A stretch of 64,000 bases of DNA from Gymnothorax reevesii (GCA_029721435.1 CM056573.1:2480001-2544000), one strand, 5' to 3'. Positions 34,260 to 46,944 are shown, counted from the first letter of the stretch. Notes: generated from the sequence alone by a model not told the origin. Numbers and translations are program-made.

Positions 34260-37200
34260 AAACAGTTTTTTTTTTTATTGGGGAGGGGAACAATTGAGAA
34301 ACACAAGAAATACACAGACCAAAAAAAAAATATGATTCAGCCGTCGTGTTGCTGACAGATACGATTAAAACAGAAAAATAAAACAAAGACTGAAGTTTGA
34401 ACAAACATTGGATTTTAATGGCAGGAACCAGAACCGAAGAAACGCATGTGAGCAGCAACATTTGGGAAAATTAGACATCGTAAAGGGAACTCCGTCAGGT
34501 CACATCCAAAGATAATTCTTGTGGACACTTAAATAGCAAAAATCGGGAAAATAAAAAGCCTTCATGGTAAATTCCAATGACCAGCAACTAAGACTTTAGT
34601 GACGGTGGAACAGCACATCACTGACAGAGGATCCATACTTTGGCATTCAGCATGCAGTTAAACTGAGCAAAGAATGTAAAAGACTAAATCACCGCACAGG
34701 CCAAAATGCAACGATGAATAATTTCTAAATGGCATAATTTGCTTTACATACAATATTTAATGATTCATATAATAATTTTTTACAGAAATTGTCTGTCATA
34801 TTTCATTTTATTGCTTTACAGTAAAATGCATTTGTAGGATACACAGAGAGCAAGACAATACATTCATGTTATACACAGATATCTTTAGTCTCATTACTAT
34901 ATTCTATATTAATTTATTGTTCTGATGGATGTTCCCACATCTCGTGCTCACAGTGCATTAGGTCACATTCACTCACTAGAGTACGCACACCCTGTGTGTA
35001 CGTGTGTGTGCGTGAGTGCATGCATGTTCGGAGGACAGAAAAGGTTGTGTGAACATTAACTGTTAACCCCATTAAACTTAGAACATTTATGGCTCCCATT
35101 TTAAACTCATTAACCTGACTCCCAATAACCATGTACAGTAGTCAGCAAATATCTTGTAAAATATCACAATCTTGATTCATGTGCAGATGCTTCTGAGAAA
35201 ACAGATTCAGCTGAGCATCAGTTATTTGCTGATTATTATTATTATTATTATTAAACATCAATACCATTATTTAGTGCCAAATAATGACACCCAGTTTTTG
35301 CAAAGATTTTTTTTTGCTCATTCACTCACTGGAACTGGATCATAATTTCAGATGAAATGTTCACCAAAATAACCATTTCCAGTCATACCCGAGCACAATC
35401 GCCTGAAGCACAGGGGCCAGGTCCACCAGGGATTACAGAGTTAATTGAACCCGCACTGAGCAAAACCCAAATGTCATCAAAATCTGGAAAAAAAAAAAGA
35501 AAAGGACTGATTAAATCAGTGGCTCCAGGTTTTATGGTAATTATTCAAATTCCTCTGTAACCTTGCTTTGGGGAGCAGGTCCCTGTTCGAATGAATACTG
35601 CGGCGGTGAGCAACTTCTATAAAATTAAAAAAATACAAAATAAAAACAACATTAGTTGCAAAACCTCATGCAGCAGCGCATCACAGCAGCACATGGTCAG
35701 CATTACAGGTGCTTGGAGTCAGATTATTACTCTTCCTGGTAAAATAATCATACAGAGAGCCGGGTAACTCAATGGGCCGACAGAACCAGAGAGATAAGCG
35801 GTCAGTTCGTCCAGGAGCACAAAGCTAATACCCAAAGAGCTACCAGCTGTGGAGTTCAAACTCCATTCCACGGAGAAATAAAACCACTTTCATCAAAAAT
35901 TAATTTAAGAAATGAAAATGAATTAACAATCCCTAGCTTCTGAACGAGGCCCAATATCAGAATTTCGAAACTCCAGCATATATCTGGAGGCACCTCCAGA
36001 AAGCAGTAAAGTCAGTTTTTGTCCAAGATGTAAGGACAGTACATAAGTAAATATAGTCATCATTCTTGGTTGTTTACATAAAAGAAAATGTATTTGACTT
36101 GTACGTCAAAATTCCATCATCATGATGCTCATTTAAAATGCGTTCGCCCCAATCAATCACAAAGTTGGCCGGTTCATCACTAAATATCACATTTTCACAG
36201 GACACCCATTGTAATTTTACACATGAGCCCTAACATTCATCTGTCTTCATCTGAGTCTATTTACCACAAAAAAAAAAACAAAAAACTATCATCTAAACAA
36301 AGACGGAATTTCGATCGTCATAAAGAACTAGCACGACTCCCAGACCACTTCAATGCCGTGGCGACTGTAGATATAAGCAGGCTCTGATTGACAGCCTAAC
36401 ATCTGCTGAGACGTACAGCACAACAGTAGTAGCCTACAAATTTTTCTGAGCCCAGAATTCACTAAATAAGCACATTTTCTGAGTTGACCATACTGTTAAA
36501 AAGTATGGAATCACTGAGAAAGGTTTATGCTCAAGAAATACAGTAGTAATCAAATTTGCATTAACCTCATTTTTGATGAGTCAAGACAGTGATAATGAGA
36601 AAAATTGCAAACAATTTTTTAAACAAAAGTTAAGCCCTCAGTGACCATATAATCTAGTACACTGGCATTTCTATTCATTTGACTCTGTAATAATCCCTTG
36701 GTAATAGATTCGCTTTTTAAAAATAAACTTAATGCGCTCTTGGTAAACAAAAATGAACTTAGGAAAGGTAGTGTGTTTAAATATGGCATTGTATTATCAG
36801 TATATAAACATGTACACAGCAAACAGTACAGTGCGTGCAACATATGAGGTTTTTCCATCTGAGTTTTATGAATACCAAGTGCATGATATTCAGTTATTTA
36901 AATTCATAATAAGAGAACCACTCCAATCCCTCTCAAACTGCCGGTGTCCAAACAACCAACCACAAGGAAAACTGAGACTTAAAGGAGAAGAAAGCTGAAT
37001 AAAACCCTTTGATGAAAGGATGGGGGGGTTGTTGCATTTACACCAGTTTCTTGGGAACTCATATCATAACCTCTTGACAGACATAGATTGCCAGAGCTTT
37101 TCCAAAGATTGCATATATAATAAACATCACTAGTCTTTCGACAGCAACAGACACACAACAAAGACACCGACAGCTACGTTCAGCACGACACCAACACAAT

Positions 37201-39798
37201 TCTTAAACACTCAGCTCCAGACAGATGTGTTTCTGCGAGAGACTGAACGACCGTCCGAGTATAGCTGCCGAGTAGTTAGGCGACCGGGAAACCATCTCCC
37301 AGAATCTGTATATTGGCATGTAGTTGGGAGCGTTCCCTTGGGTCGGCGTTTGTCGCGGGCGATGGGATTGCTCAATTCCCGTCATGCACAGCAGACACAC
37401 CTGTGAAAGTTTGTGCAGTTCGTGCTCACATTGGCTGAGGCCCTTGAGATGCAGTTATAGGAGAATGTCTCTCTCAGTCCGCAGTCGAGAGGAAACATTT
37501 TTCCACAGGAGATTTGTGCAGCTTGACAAGGTCCGTTGTTTACAGTCGCAACTCTGCCTTTCAGAATAGCAGTCAAAGACAGATGGAAATGCCTTTGTCG
37601 ACGCGTGTGCGCTCCATTAAAAAGTGCAGTGGACAGTATCTCAGGTATTACACAAAAATTTGACTCATTGTGACTCCAATGAGTGAGTCAGAACATACAC
37701 ATTCAAATTCTTCTCTTCTGGATTCCGTCACAGTTCTCTTGAAGAACTATCTCACAACACTGATCATATTTACATCAGAGGCCATAGGCTATGGTTCAAA
37801 GATCAAGTGGACACCAAAACTTAGGGTTGTAAATTGCGGATCTCGGATAGCTGATTTCAGAATTCAGACTGCTGAAAATGAGCAGATATCTGGAGTTAGG
37901 TACCATTCTGCTCGGTCCACATTAAAGCTCAGAGACTGTAGACCGCTCTGACTGCAGGACTGGTCAACAGTTTGATAACAGTGAATTCATTTAGGGCGAC
38001 TGACCCACATGCAATGCACATTGGGACAGGAATACCGAAAGGATGCTGGTAGCACCGCAGAGACACTGATATCACAGCCTGGGACTTCATGCCGGCTGGT
38101 CTTGACTGAAGACCCATGGTCAGACCCAAAGAAATTGATGTGATGCCACCAGCTTTGGGAGTTGGGGCCAAAATGGTTACCTTGCAGAAATGGTTCCAAA
38201 ACATCCTGAATAATAAACAGGGGCCACCCGAAGTGAATACATTTATCCTGGGTCCTTGACCCAGATGAATCTAACAAGGTGGCGTGGGGGACTCACCACC
38301 AGACATGGGAGTAAACACAGCCCTGAAGAATGAAGCCCTTCCGCCACATAGTTACGAAGATCTCTTTCACAAAATTATAAACCCATTTTTATGTCCACTA
38401 ACCTTGACCTTTGACCTAGATGAACCTAACAAAGTGGATGCAAAACAAGACCGAATAAATACATGCCAAAAGCACAAAACCATTGTGCCAAGCATTTGCC
38501 AAGATCTCATCCACAGAAGGAAGCGTGACACTAACGCTGACGCTAATGCAGATGGGAAACCAGGGTTAAACCATATAGAGACGCCTTTCCAGCGACTTCA
38601 ACTCTGTCACAAGGCATGGATTCAGCCAGAATGACACCGCAGCAGTTCCCAGGCATTGGGATATTTAAACCAATAGCGCAAACAGTTTACAGATGCGAGG
38701 GACTTTATAACCTGTGCCAAAGTTCTCCTCAGAGGAAGCAGGGTCACTGCCCTGAAAGAACAGGGGGACGTTGAGCCGTCCCACTCACACGCAAACATGC
38801 TTCTGCTACACGCTGCACACAACGGAACAAAAGCATATGTGCACTTGCATGGCCCTCCAGTGATTTATAACTTAAGATTTCATCTCGCCGTTATGCATCA
38901 CTTGTGTGGCCATCACCGCAAGAAAGGGTGCTTCTTCTCCAAACAATGGATGGGGCAACCCTGAGAGGGGGTAATACTGACAGCTGCCCCAGAGAGGGGG
39001 GTAATACTGACAGCTGCCCCTGAGAGGGGGTAATACTGACAGCTGCCCCTGAGAGGGGGTAATACTGACAGCTGCCCCTGAGAGGGGGTAATACTGACAG
39101 CTGCTGCCCTCTCCTTATTGCACCTCTCCTGGAAGGACTGGAATGTTTCCAAAGCCAAAAGAAGATACAAAATCCCCTTTTTTTGCTTTATACAGCCCAA
39201 TCTTAAAGTGCCACATGTTCTCCTGACATGTTTTAGTTGCTCATTTATCTTCAAAGAAAAAAAAATGCATCGAAAAACAAAAATAAGTGACAAAAATGTT
39301 TACATTGTGCAATCGATGTTTGATGTTGGGACCGAGTTGCCTGACCCAAAGGGCAGTCATCTACAAAAGTGTGCTAGAAAAAAAAAAGGGTGTGAAATGA
39401 CCTCCGGCGGGGAGGAGGGAGGAAGAACCCTGCTGCCAGGACTCAGTCATGCAGGACAGGGCGTTCGCTGGAGGATCGCAGTTCGGAAGGACTTTGTCCT
39501 TGGTCGGGTATCTCCGAGAAGAAGCAGAGCTCCTCCAGAGATTTCCGTCTCCACTGAGCTATGACATTAAGGATCCTTTTCGCTGGTTTGAGGAGTTCCA
39601 GAGGCAAAGATGTGTAAGACAGGAAGGGCGATCCCTCGGCTCGACCCCCGCACAGGGCTGAGACTCATGCAGAGGAGGACGGGACAGATTGGACTGGGGG
39701 GGTAAAGTGAGGACACAGCAGAGGGTGAGAGAAGAGCCCCAGGTGGAGGACATGGATGTGAACAGCGGGGCGGCGAGGCGAGCGGGCTGCGGTCCGGC
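34260..39798 (-). other. slc24a4: putative slc24a4 3' UTR and downstream flank
   Basis: Directly follows the slc24a4 stop codon. On the minus strand AATAAA hexamers occur near 34,912, 34,808 and 34,275, any of which could end a roughly 5-kb 3' UTR. Most of 34,260-37,900 is free of obvious mobile elements, unlike the surrounding intergenic DNA. A dispersed TGACCTTTGACCT-bearing repeat lies near 38,280-38,480 and a 29-bp minisatellite at 38,945-39,106. Extent is inference; a much shorter UTR is possible. Confidence 0.35.
38945..39106. repeat. 29-bp minisatellite, five units
   Basis: Five units of CCCCTGAGAGGGGGTAATAC plus TGACAGCTG. Spacing of the GTAATACTG landmark is 30, 29, 29 and 29 bp. 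Lies 0.7 kb beyond the slc24a4 stop. Confidence 0.93.
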
Positions 39799-39951
39799 TT
39801 AGTCCAGCTCGATGCACATGGGCAGGTTGACGAATGTGAAGACGTTGTATTCGATCATGATGGAGAAGCAGAGGAAGATTGCGTACATGATCAACACGTA
39901 CACGCCCAGCTTCAGGTCCAGCTTCCACCGATTCAGGTGAATCCCCAGCAC
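39799..39951 (-). CDS. slc24a4: slc24a4 terminal coding exon
   Basis: Acceptor CGCTCTCAG|GTGCTG; stop TAA at 39,801-39,799. Encodes VLGIHLNRWKLDLKLGVYVL, a hydrophobic IMYAIFLCFSIMIEYNVF, and the tail TFVNLPMCIELD. Human NCKX4 has the same layout (VLGIHLNKW ... FNVFTFVNLPMC). It forms the last transmembrane helix and short C-terminus of the exchanger. Phase 0 entry fits the exon at 42,969. Confidence 0.96.
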   Translation of the reverse strand: MLGIHLNRWKLDLKLGVYVLIMYAIFLCFSIMIEYNVFTFVNLPMCIELD

Positions 39952-40879
39952 CTGAGAGCGGAGTCACAGAGAGCGGAGTTACTTACAGGCCTGTCGGGGA
40001 ACATGTGCTAAACGAGAAGGGGGCTTATCAGGCAACAAATAAAAATGATAACTGGCTCATCGCTTCACAAATGAATACTTCTGTTTCAACATGTATTCAT
40101 ACTGTAACATCACCTGTAATCTCAGCAAGACCTCCGATCATGTCATCACACAGATGACCCAGGATACCAGCCCTTTCTGAATCCTCTGAGCAAAAGAAAC
40201 CACACAAATCCACACACTTCCTGATCCTATATGCAATCGCGTGACTTCAGCACAGGATCGAGGTGGCAACAACTGTCATTATCGACAAAATAGTGAATAC
40301 AAAAGATGAGGGGATTTTTTTTGGTTGATGAGTCAGTTTGTAATTGCTCCGTTATCACCTATTCCTGACGACCCTTTCCGCCGTGTTCATGACCTGTACA
40401 GGGCGAGACCACAGCGAGTGAGCTGCAGCCCGACTCTCCTGAGTGTCTGCTGGTTAAACACTGCTGCAGGAGAGGGAAGGCGATCGAAACTCAAGTGGAA
40501 ACACATACATCACTCCACACAGCAGTCATGCAGGAAGCCAGGTCTACCACTGGCATCTCTATTAACCGCTTGTTTCCCGTTTATTTACATTACTGCAACT
40601 CACGCCTGCCCAATCTCTTATCGGCTTATCGAACTTGCCCGGAAACGTGTGCACTCGTATTACTGCCGACCGGCTCGAGTCCCGGAGACGCGTCTTATCA
40701 CGTTGCTCGCTTTGCATCTAAACACGCAGAACTGTTATCACGAATGCTTATTGCTTTGCATCTGAACACAGACAATGGTTTGAGTTCATGAGAAATTATG
40801 ATTGGTCTTGGGTGATATTAAGAAATAACGTACATACATTCCATTACTTTCAGATTGTAAATTTTGTTTTGTCAATTTT

Positions 40880-41260
40880 CATCGTGATCACATGGTGACA
40901 GCTAAACGAACTGACGCTGGTCCTGCTGTGGCAGGACAAAAAGCTTGTGAAGATGCTGTCAACCCGTGGGCCACATGTGCGACACAGTGAAGAGGAATCG
41001 TCACGGTGAGCGAATGCTGAAACCGCGCGGTATTGTTGATAACAACTATGGTATGAGTGGTGTTGATCGCATTGATCAACTGGCTAGTTCCCACCCGCCG
41101 ACTGCGAAAAAGTTGAGACTGTAGGAATCTTGTGCATTTTGCGCCAAGAACGGTGTTAGGAAAGAGTCGCGCTACATGTGCGCAAGTTATGAGACTCCAT
41201 TATGCGTCAAACCGTGCTTCCAAACTTCGCACACTGTCAAAAAATTTTTATGCAAGTTCC
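40880..41260 (+). pseudogene. piggyBac transposase C-terminal relic
   Basis: Frame-broken translation gives KPRGIVDNNYGMSGVDRIDQL, the conserved piggyBac region with DYN..MGGVDR.DQ, including the third catalytic Asp neighbourhood. A deletion follows, then a cysteine-rich tail CAFCAKNGVRKESRYMC, PLCVKPC, HT, typical of the piggyBac zinc-binding C-terminus. Upstream sequence (40,325-40,760) may be an eroded earlier part, but I cannot confirm it. Intron of slc24a4. Confidence 0.65.
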
Positions 41261-41502
41261 CCCCCCCCCCCCTCATGTCGCCATCATTCTGTCACCTCGC
41301 AATCTGTTTCTTTATAATTAAAAGGTGTGTATGGCGTAATTGATTCCATCCATTCCACTGACCAGGGTCTGCGAGGCCTAATGATCCACGTGATAACAGA
41401 AGTACCCCTGGTCAGAGATGAAGTTCTCTTTAGTTCTGGGCAGCATATTGAAGCATGTTCAGAATTTCCAATAAATGTTTCCCAGACTGTTCGACTGAGT
41501 CG

Positions 41503-42105
41503 CTGTAACCTCGGTAGGCCCCATCAGGGGTGACACCTCTCACCAGTAAAACTCCACAGAAGACTGTAACCTCGGTAGGCCCCATCAGGGGTGACACCTC
41601 TCACCAGTAAACTCCACAGAAGACTGTAACCTCGGTAGGCCCCATCAGGGGTGACACCTCTCACCAGTAAAACTCCACAGAAGACTGTAACCTCGGTAGG
41701 CCCCATCAGGGGTGACACCTCTCACCAGTAAACTCCACAGAAGACTGTAACCTCGGTAGGCCCCATCAGGGGTGACACCTCTCACCAGTAAAACTCCACA
41801 GAAGACTGTAACCTCGGTAGGCCCCATCAGGGGTGACACCTCTCACCAGTAAACTCCACAGAAGACTGTAACCTCGGTAGGCCCCATCAGGGGTGACACC
41901 TCTCACCAGTAAACTCCACAGAAGACTGTAACCTCGGTAGGCCCCATCAGGGGTGACACCTCTCACCAGTAAACTCCACAGAAGACTGTAACCTCGGTAG
42001 GCCCCATCAGGGGTGACACCTCTCACCAGTAAACTCCACAGAAGACTGTAACCTCGGTAGGCCCCATCAGGGGTGACACCTCTCACCAGTAAAACTCCAC
42101 AGAAG
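41503..42105. repeat. 60/61-bp minisatellite, 10 units
   Basis: Units start CTGTAACCTCGGTAGGCCCC at 41,503, 41,564, 41,624, 41,685, 41,745, 41,806, 41,866, 41,926, 41,986 and 42,046. The first six alternate 61 and 60 bp because of an extra A in AGTAAAACTCC. Copies are otherwise almost identical. The frames reading through on the minus strand are repeat artefacts. Confidence 0.97.
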
Positions 42106-42254
42106 TCTTTTCATCATCCAAAATAGTGTCAAAGACTTCAACAAGCATTCCCGTTCTCGATAATATGCTCCCAGTGTCGAAAAAACTGCTCTTAATGTAA
42201 AACTACAATATTGCAGCGAGGCATAGTGATTGGCAGCTGAAAGATTAAGAGCTC

Positions 42255-42580
42255 ACACTGCAAAAAAATGAGAAGATAAAAATACTAGGAAAGATGAATT
42301 TGCTTATTTTAAGACTAAAAACACTTACTTCTATCACAATTTTTCGTAGTAAGACAAAAAAATTGTCTTGTTTTGAGGTAATTTTTACTAGCTTGCCAAT
42401 GGGGATAGTACATTTCACTTGTCAAGTCAAATAGTAACTTGTTTTAAGAAAAAAAAAAAAACTTAAAACAGGTTATTATTTGACTTGTCTTACTAAGAAA
42501 AATGGTGGTAGAAATGAGTGTTTTAAGTCTTAAAATAAGAACATTCATCTAACCTATCATTTAATCATTTTTTGCAGTGT
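42255..42580. mobile_element. MITE, 326 bp, palindromic
   Basis: Terminal inverted repeats ACACTGCAAAAAAATGA and TCATTTTTTGCAGTGT. The interior is also roughly palindromic (ACTTGTTTTAAG ... CTTAAAACAGGTTA; TTGTCTTACTA). No coding capacity and no clear target duplication. Similar CACTGCAAAAA-ended MITEs are common in fish. Confidence 0.75.
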
Positions 42581-42968
42581 AGTTGCTTGAGTTCAGTTTG
42601 GTGCCCCCAGAGGATATCCACACCAAGAGGAAAATAAAGGAAGTAATTCGTAATTCTGCTTTTACTTCCTCCATTTAAATACATGCAGGTAAAACACATG
42701 CAGGAACTGGTCATGATTCGATAATCCAAAATGTGAGTCTAATTTAACTCTCTTCTGCTGCCTTAATCAATTTAACAAATACTTGAAATGTCTTCAGAGT
42801 AAGCATATCCTGTATCTAAATCATTATGAGAGTGACTCAAATTAAAAATGCTTTTAATATCAGTACCAGAATTGGAAATATTTCTTATTCATCAATACAA
42901 ATAAGCATTAGGGTTCCATCTGAAGGTTTGAGAACCGTGGTGCAACATTAGCATTCTAAAGTACTTAC

Positions 42969-43034
42969 AGTGAAAGCGACGGAGCCCAGCAGCAGAACCA
43001 CAGAATACACCAGCCCCTTACTGTTGATCTGAAC
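42969..43034 (-). CDS. slc24a4: slc24a4 exon, transmembrane segment
   Basis: A 66-nt exon with acceptor TGTAG|GTTCAG and donor TTCACT|GTAAGT, phase 0 at both ends. Encodes VQINSKGLVYSVVLLLGSV then AFT, where human NCKX4 reads VKINSRGLVYSVVLLLGSVALT. Contributes a transmembrane helix after the alpha-2 repeat. Confidence 0.96.
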
Positions 43035-43224
43035 CTACAGCACACAGATCCAGTGCAGAATCAGAACCTGTTCAGAATCCATTTAATATAGGTGCACTAC
43101 ATACAGGTTATAATTAATATATGCAGAAGTTAATATTATTTAACAGCTAGTCTTAATAGATTAAAAAAGTAATAAAAATACTGAATACTGAATACTGTTC
43201 GGCACTAAAGGCCATTTGTAACTA

Positions 43225-44771
43225 CAAAATCCAAAACCAGTGAAGTTGGCACGTTGTGTAAATCGTAAATAAAAACAGAATACAATGATTTGCAAATCCT
43301 TTTCAACCTATATTCAATTGAATACACTGCAAAGACAAGTTACTTAATGATCGAACAGGTAAACTTTGTAATTTTTTGCAAATATTAGCTCATTTGGAAT
43401 TTGATGCCTGCAACATGTTTCAAAAAAGCTGGCACAAGTGGCAAAAAAGACAGAGAGTTGAGGAATGCTCATCAAACACTTATTTGGAACATCCCACAGG
43501 TGAACGGGCTAATTGGGAACAGGTGGGTGCCATGATTGGGTATAAAAGCAGCTTCCCTGAAATGCTCAGTCATTCACAAACAAGGATGGGGCGAGGGTCA
43601 CCACTTAGTGAACAAATGCGTTAGCTGATTGTCGAACAGTTTAAAAACAACATTCCTCAACGAGCTATTGCAAGAAATTTAGGGATTTCATCATCTACGG
43701 TCCGTAATATCGTCAAAAGGTTCAGAGAATCTGGAGAAATCACTGCACGTAAGCGACAAGGCCGAAAATCAACATTGAATGCCCGTGACCTTCGATCCCT
43801 CAGGCGGTACTGCATCAAAAACCGACATCAGCGTGTAAAGGACATCACCACATGGGTTCAGTTCGTCAGTTAAAAGTTAAAACTCTACAATGCAAAGCGA
43901 AAGCCATTTATCAACAGCACTCAGAAACGCCGCCGGCTTCGCTGGGCCCAAGCTCATCTAAGATGGACTGATGCTAAGTGGAAAAGTGTTCTGTGGTCTA
44001 ACGAATCCACATTTCAAATTGTTTTTGGAAACTGTGGACGTCGTGTCCTCCGGACCAAAGAGGAAAAGAACCATCCGGACTGTTATAGGCGCAAAGTTCA
44101 AAAGCCAGCATCTGTGATGGTATGGGGGTGCATTAGTGCCCAAGGCATGGGCAACTTACACATATGTGAAGACACCATTAATGCTGAAAGGTACATACAG
44201 GTTTTGGAGCAACATATGTTGCCATCCAAGCAACATGGATGCCCCTGCTTATTTCAGCAAGACAATGCCAGGCCACATTCTGCACGTGTTACAACAGCAT
44301 GGCTCCGTAGTAAAAGAGTACGGGTACTAGACTGGCCTGCCTGTAGTCCAGACCTGTCTCTCATTGAAAATGTGTGGCGCATTATGAAGCGTAAAGTAAC
44401 GGAGACCCCGGACTGATGAACAACTTAAGCTGTACATCAAGCAAGAATAGGAAAGAGTTCCACCTGAAAAGCTTCAAAAATTGGTCTCCTCAGTTCCCAA
44501 ACGTTTACTGAGTGTCGTTAAAAGGAAAGGCGATGTAACACAGTGGTAAAAAGGCCCCTGTGCCAACTTTTTTGCAGTGTGTTGCTGCCTTTAAATTCAA
44601 AGTTAATGATTATTCGCAAAAAAAAAAAAAAAGTTTCTCAGTTTGAACATTAAACATCTTGTCTTTGCAGTGTATTCAATTGAATATAAGTTGAAAAGGA
44701 TTTGCAAATCATTGTAGTCTGTTTTAATCTACGATTTACATAACGTGCCAACTTCACTGGTTTTGGGTTGG
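43225..44771 (+). mobile_element. full-length Tc1-like transposon copy 3
   Basis: TA flanks at 43,223-43,224 and 44,772-44,773. Inverted repeats of about 115 bp (CCAAAACCAGTGAAGTTGGC...CAATTGAATACACTGCAAAGAC and its complement near 44,657-44,771). The transposase between about 43,620 and 44,540 shows LIVEQFKNN, RAIARNLGISSSTVRNIVKR, and GRKSTLNARDLRSLRRYCIK. A stop follows QFVS, then [30 protein letters not shown] and SLIENVW. The first catalytic Asp (WSDES) is Asn here. The stop and D-to-N change make this copy inactive. Confidence 0.95.
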
Positions 44772-45448
44772 TATATTTAAGATAGAAATTCTATTCTAGA
44801 TTCTATTTCTTAGATTATTTTTCCTTTCAAATTTTTTGCAAGTACTGTTATTCATTATCAAAATATTCTGTAAGGTCCATCTCTTGCACATATTTTCATA
44901 GCACTTATTCCATTGATTTTAACAACCACAATACATGGGAAATTAGCATCTAAATGCATGTAAAACAATGCTCTGAGTGGATGCGTGTTGACAGGCTGTA
45001 ATTGCTTGTTCAACTCAATAAAAAGATAGCCATTGACAAATTAACTCTGTACTGTCTATCACCAACACAGGCTGGTTGGCATGGGAACAAGACTCTGTTT
45101 ATGAATTCAGAAAAAGAGTCACATCTATATTGTAGAATGTGTAAGAACAGGAAGTGCCCCCGAATTTAGTTTTGCCATTACTGAATGACAGCCGTTTTTC
45201 ACTTAATTCAAGCACAAAGACAGATTTGGCTCTCAAGCGTAACCACTGCTGAGATGCTGACTGTTCAAAGTGGGCTTCCATCCCATATTATTAAAGTCAG
45301 ACAGAGACTAGTACAGGACCAAGATAGTGATGTTATATCTACTAATAAGAAGAGTAAATGGTGCCTAAGCCTGCACAGAGGAGAACTGGGGGGAGCGGAG
45401 ATCAGTCATGTTAGAGTCATGTAAGGGCCAGGGCATCAAAGTAACCTC

Positions 45449-45449
<1 letters not shown>

Positions 45450-45493
<44 letters not shown>
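45450..45493. repeat. (GT)n microsatellite
   Basis: About 21 GT units in an slc24a4 intron. Confidence 0.95.
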
Positions 45494-45497
<4 letters not shown>

Positions 45498-45687
45498 ACC
45501 TCAAGAGCAGCTAATCCAATCTGCTCCACACTTGGGTGTATTTCTGAGGACCCAAGGGCGTGCAGAGTTAAATTTGTCTCGTATCGAAATCGCAACACAC
45601 TCAATATTAATGAGCTGGCGAGCAGTGATCTGTGCAGCGGTGAGTGTGGGATGGGCACCGCACTGCTCATTAATAAAGACGTGTCAT

Positions 45688-46230
45688 TTTGTCTCATTAC
45701 CTTCGCCAGCGACTTCGCTGACGAAGGTAATGTTTTGATCCCCCTGTTTTTATTCGTTTGTGTGTCTGTCTGTATGTGTATCGAATAACTCAAAAAGTAC
45801 CAAACGGAATTTCATAAAATTTGGTGGGTTGATTTGGCATGACCTGAGGATCAATCGATTAGATTTTGGGAGTGATCAGGTCAAAGGTCAAGGTCAAGGC
45901 CACGAAAAGGTCAAAACCGACTTTCGGCCATATCTCGTCAATTTTTTTCCGATCGGCATGAAACCAACGCCAAAATGTGCAGAATTATATACCCGATCCT
46001 GTGATGTGAAACACGGTACAATGGGGTTAATACCCTTCTTAGCGGTTAGGGGTCAAAGGTCAGGGGGGTCATTACCTTTAGAACTTAAAGGCGTATTGAT
46101 GTAAAAAAAAATATATCGTACTCGTCATTCATCGATCATTTAAAAAAATAAAAATTGGTCCTCAGAGTTATGTAGCGAGGGATTCAGTGGCGTCGGCGAA
46201 GGTATGCGCTCTACCGAGTGCCCGTTCTAG
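45688..46230 (+). mobile_element. Helitron-like or foldback non-autonomous element
   Basis: A near-perfect 36-bp palindrome at 45,696-45,731 (ATTACCTTCG ... CGAAGGTAAT) opens the element. The body carries AATTTGGTGGG-type repeat sequence and AGGTCAAAGGTCAAGGTCA. It closes with a small hairpin (GCGCTC-TACC-GAGTGC, 46,206-46,221) five bases before CTAG at 46,227-46,230. A 3' hairpin before CTRR is the Helitron hallmark, but spacing here is short, so class is tentative. No protein-coding part. Confidence 0.45.
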
Positions 46231-46944
46231 TTTTAAAATGCACCTTTGGAATTATCATTTGCAATTTATCATCAGTAGTCTGAGTCAGAAGTACACTCTT
46301 TACCGCCCCCTTAAAAGTACATGTTTTGGGGGGGGGTAAGATGCAGGCTTTTGTAAACAGTCAGCCAGCCAACACCCCGAGAGTAAAGATATTTCATTTA
46401 TCTTTCAAAAAGACAGAAGTGATGTTTCTCTGCGACCGCAGGACTGTCAGAGCCTGCATACCTCGCTTCACAGTTTTGAGGAACTTTAAATTGAAGAAGT
46501 TTAAAAAAGTGCTGCTATCGGCTCGAACGATGATTGCGAATTATTTTTTTTTCCCATGCAACGAAACAAATCTATATGATACTGCAGTATGCAATAGCTT
46601 GGGGCGTAAGAAAGAAAATCACTGGACGGGCAAATTTTTTGGTGTGACAAATAGAGCTTTAGCACTGCCGTTTATCTGGAGACAGAGAGTAATGACAAAG
46701 TATGATGAAATAAACCAACTTTTAAGGAAATGGTGTGGCAACACCGTTACCGGGGGGGTGGGGGGGGGGGGTTGTTTGCTATTGCTGAGGTGGAAAAACT
46801 GAGTTGATTACATGCATGTTAGCTCAGTTGATCAATAGTGGTCTGTAATTCCCGTAGTAAAAATTGTCCTGAGGATATAAAAAAAGTTGGGCTATAAAGC
46901 AATTGAGAGGCTTCAGGAATTATTTTCACAGGACAGAGCCCCAC

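Noticed and set aside
40325..40791. 146-codon frame as a gene
   Set aside because: Looks like eroded sequence next to the piggyBac relic; no intact domain could be read.
41524..42086. Repeat-peptide frames on the minus strand
   Set aside because: Artefact of the 60/61-bp minisatellite.
46326..46802. 158-codon plus-strand frame
   Set aside because: Low-complexity glycine end from a G-run, no domain, antisense within an slc24a4 intron.
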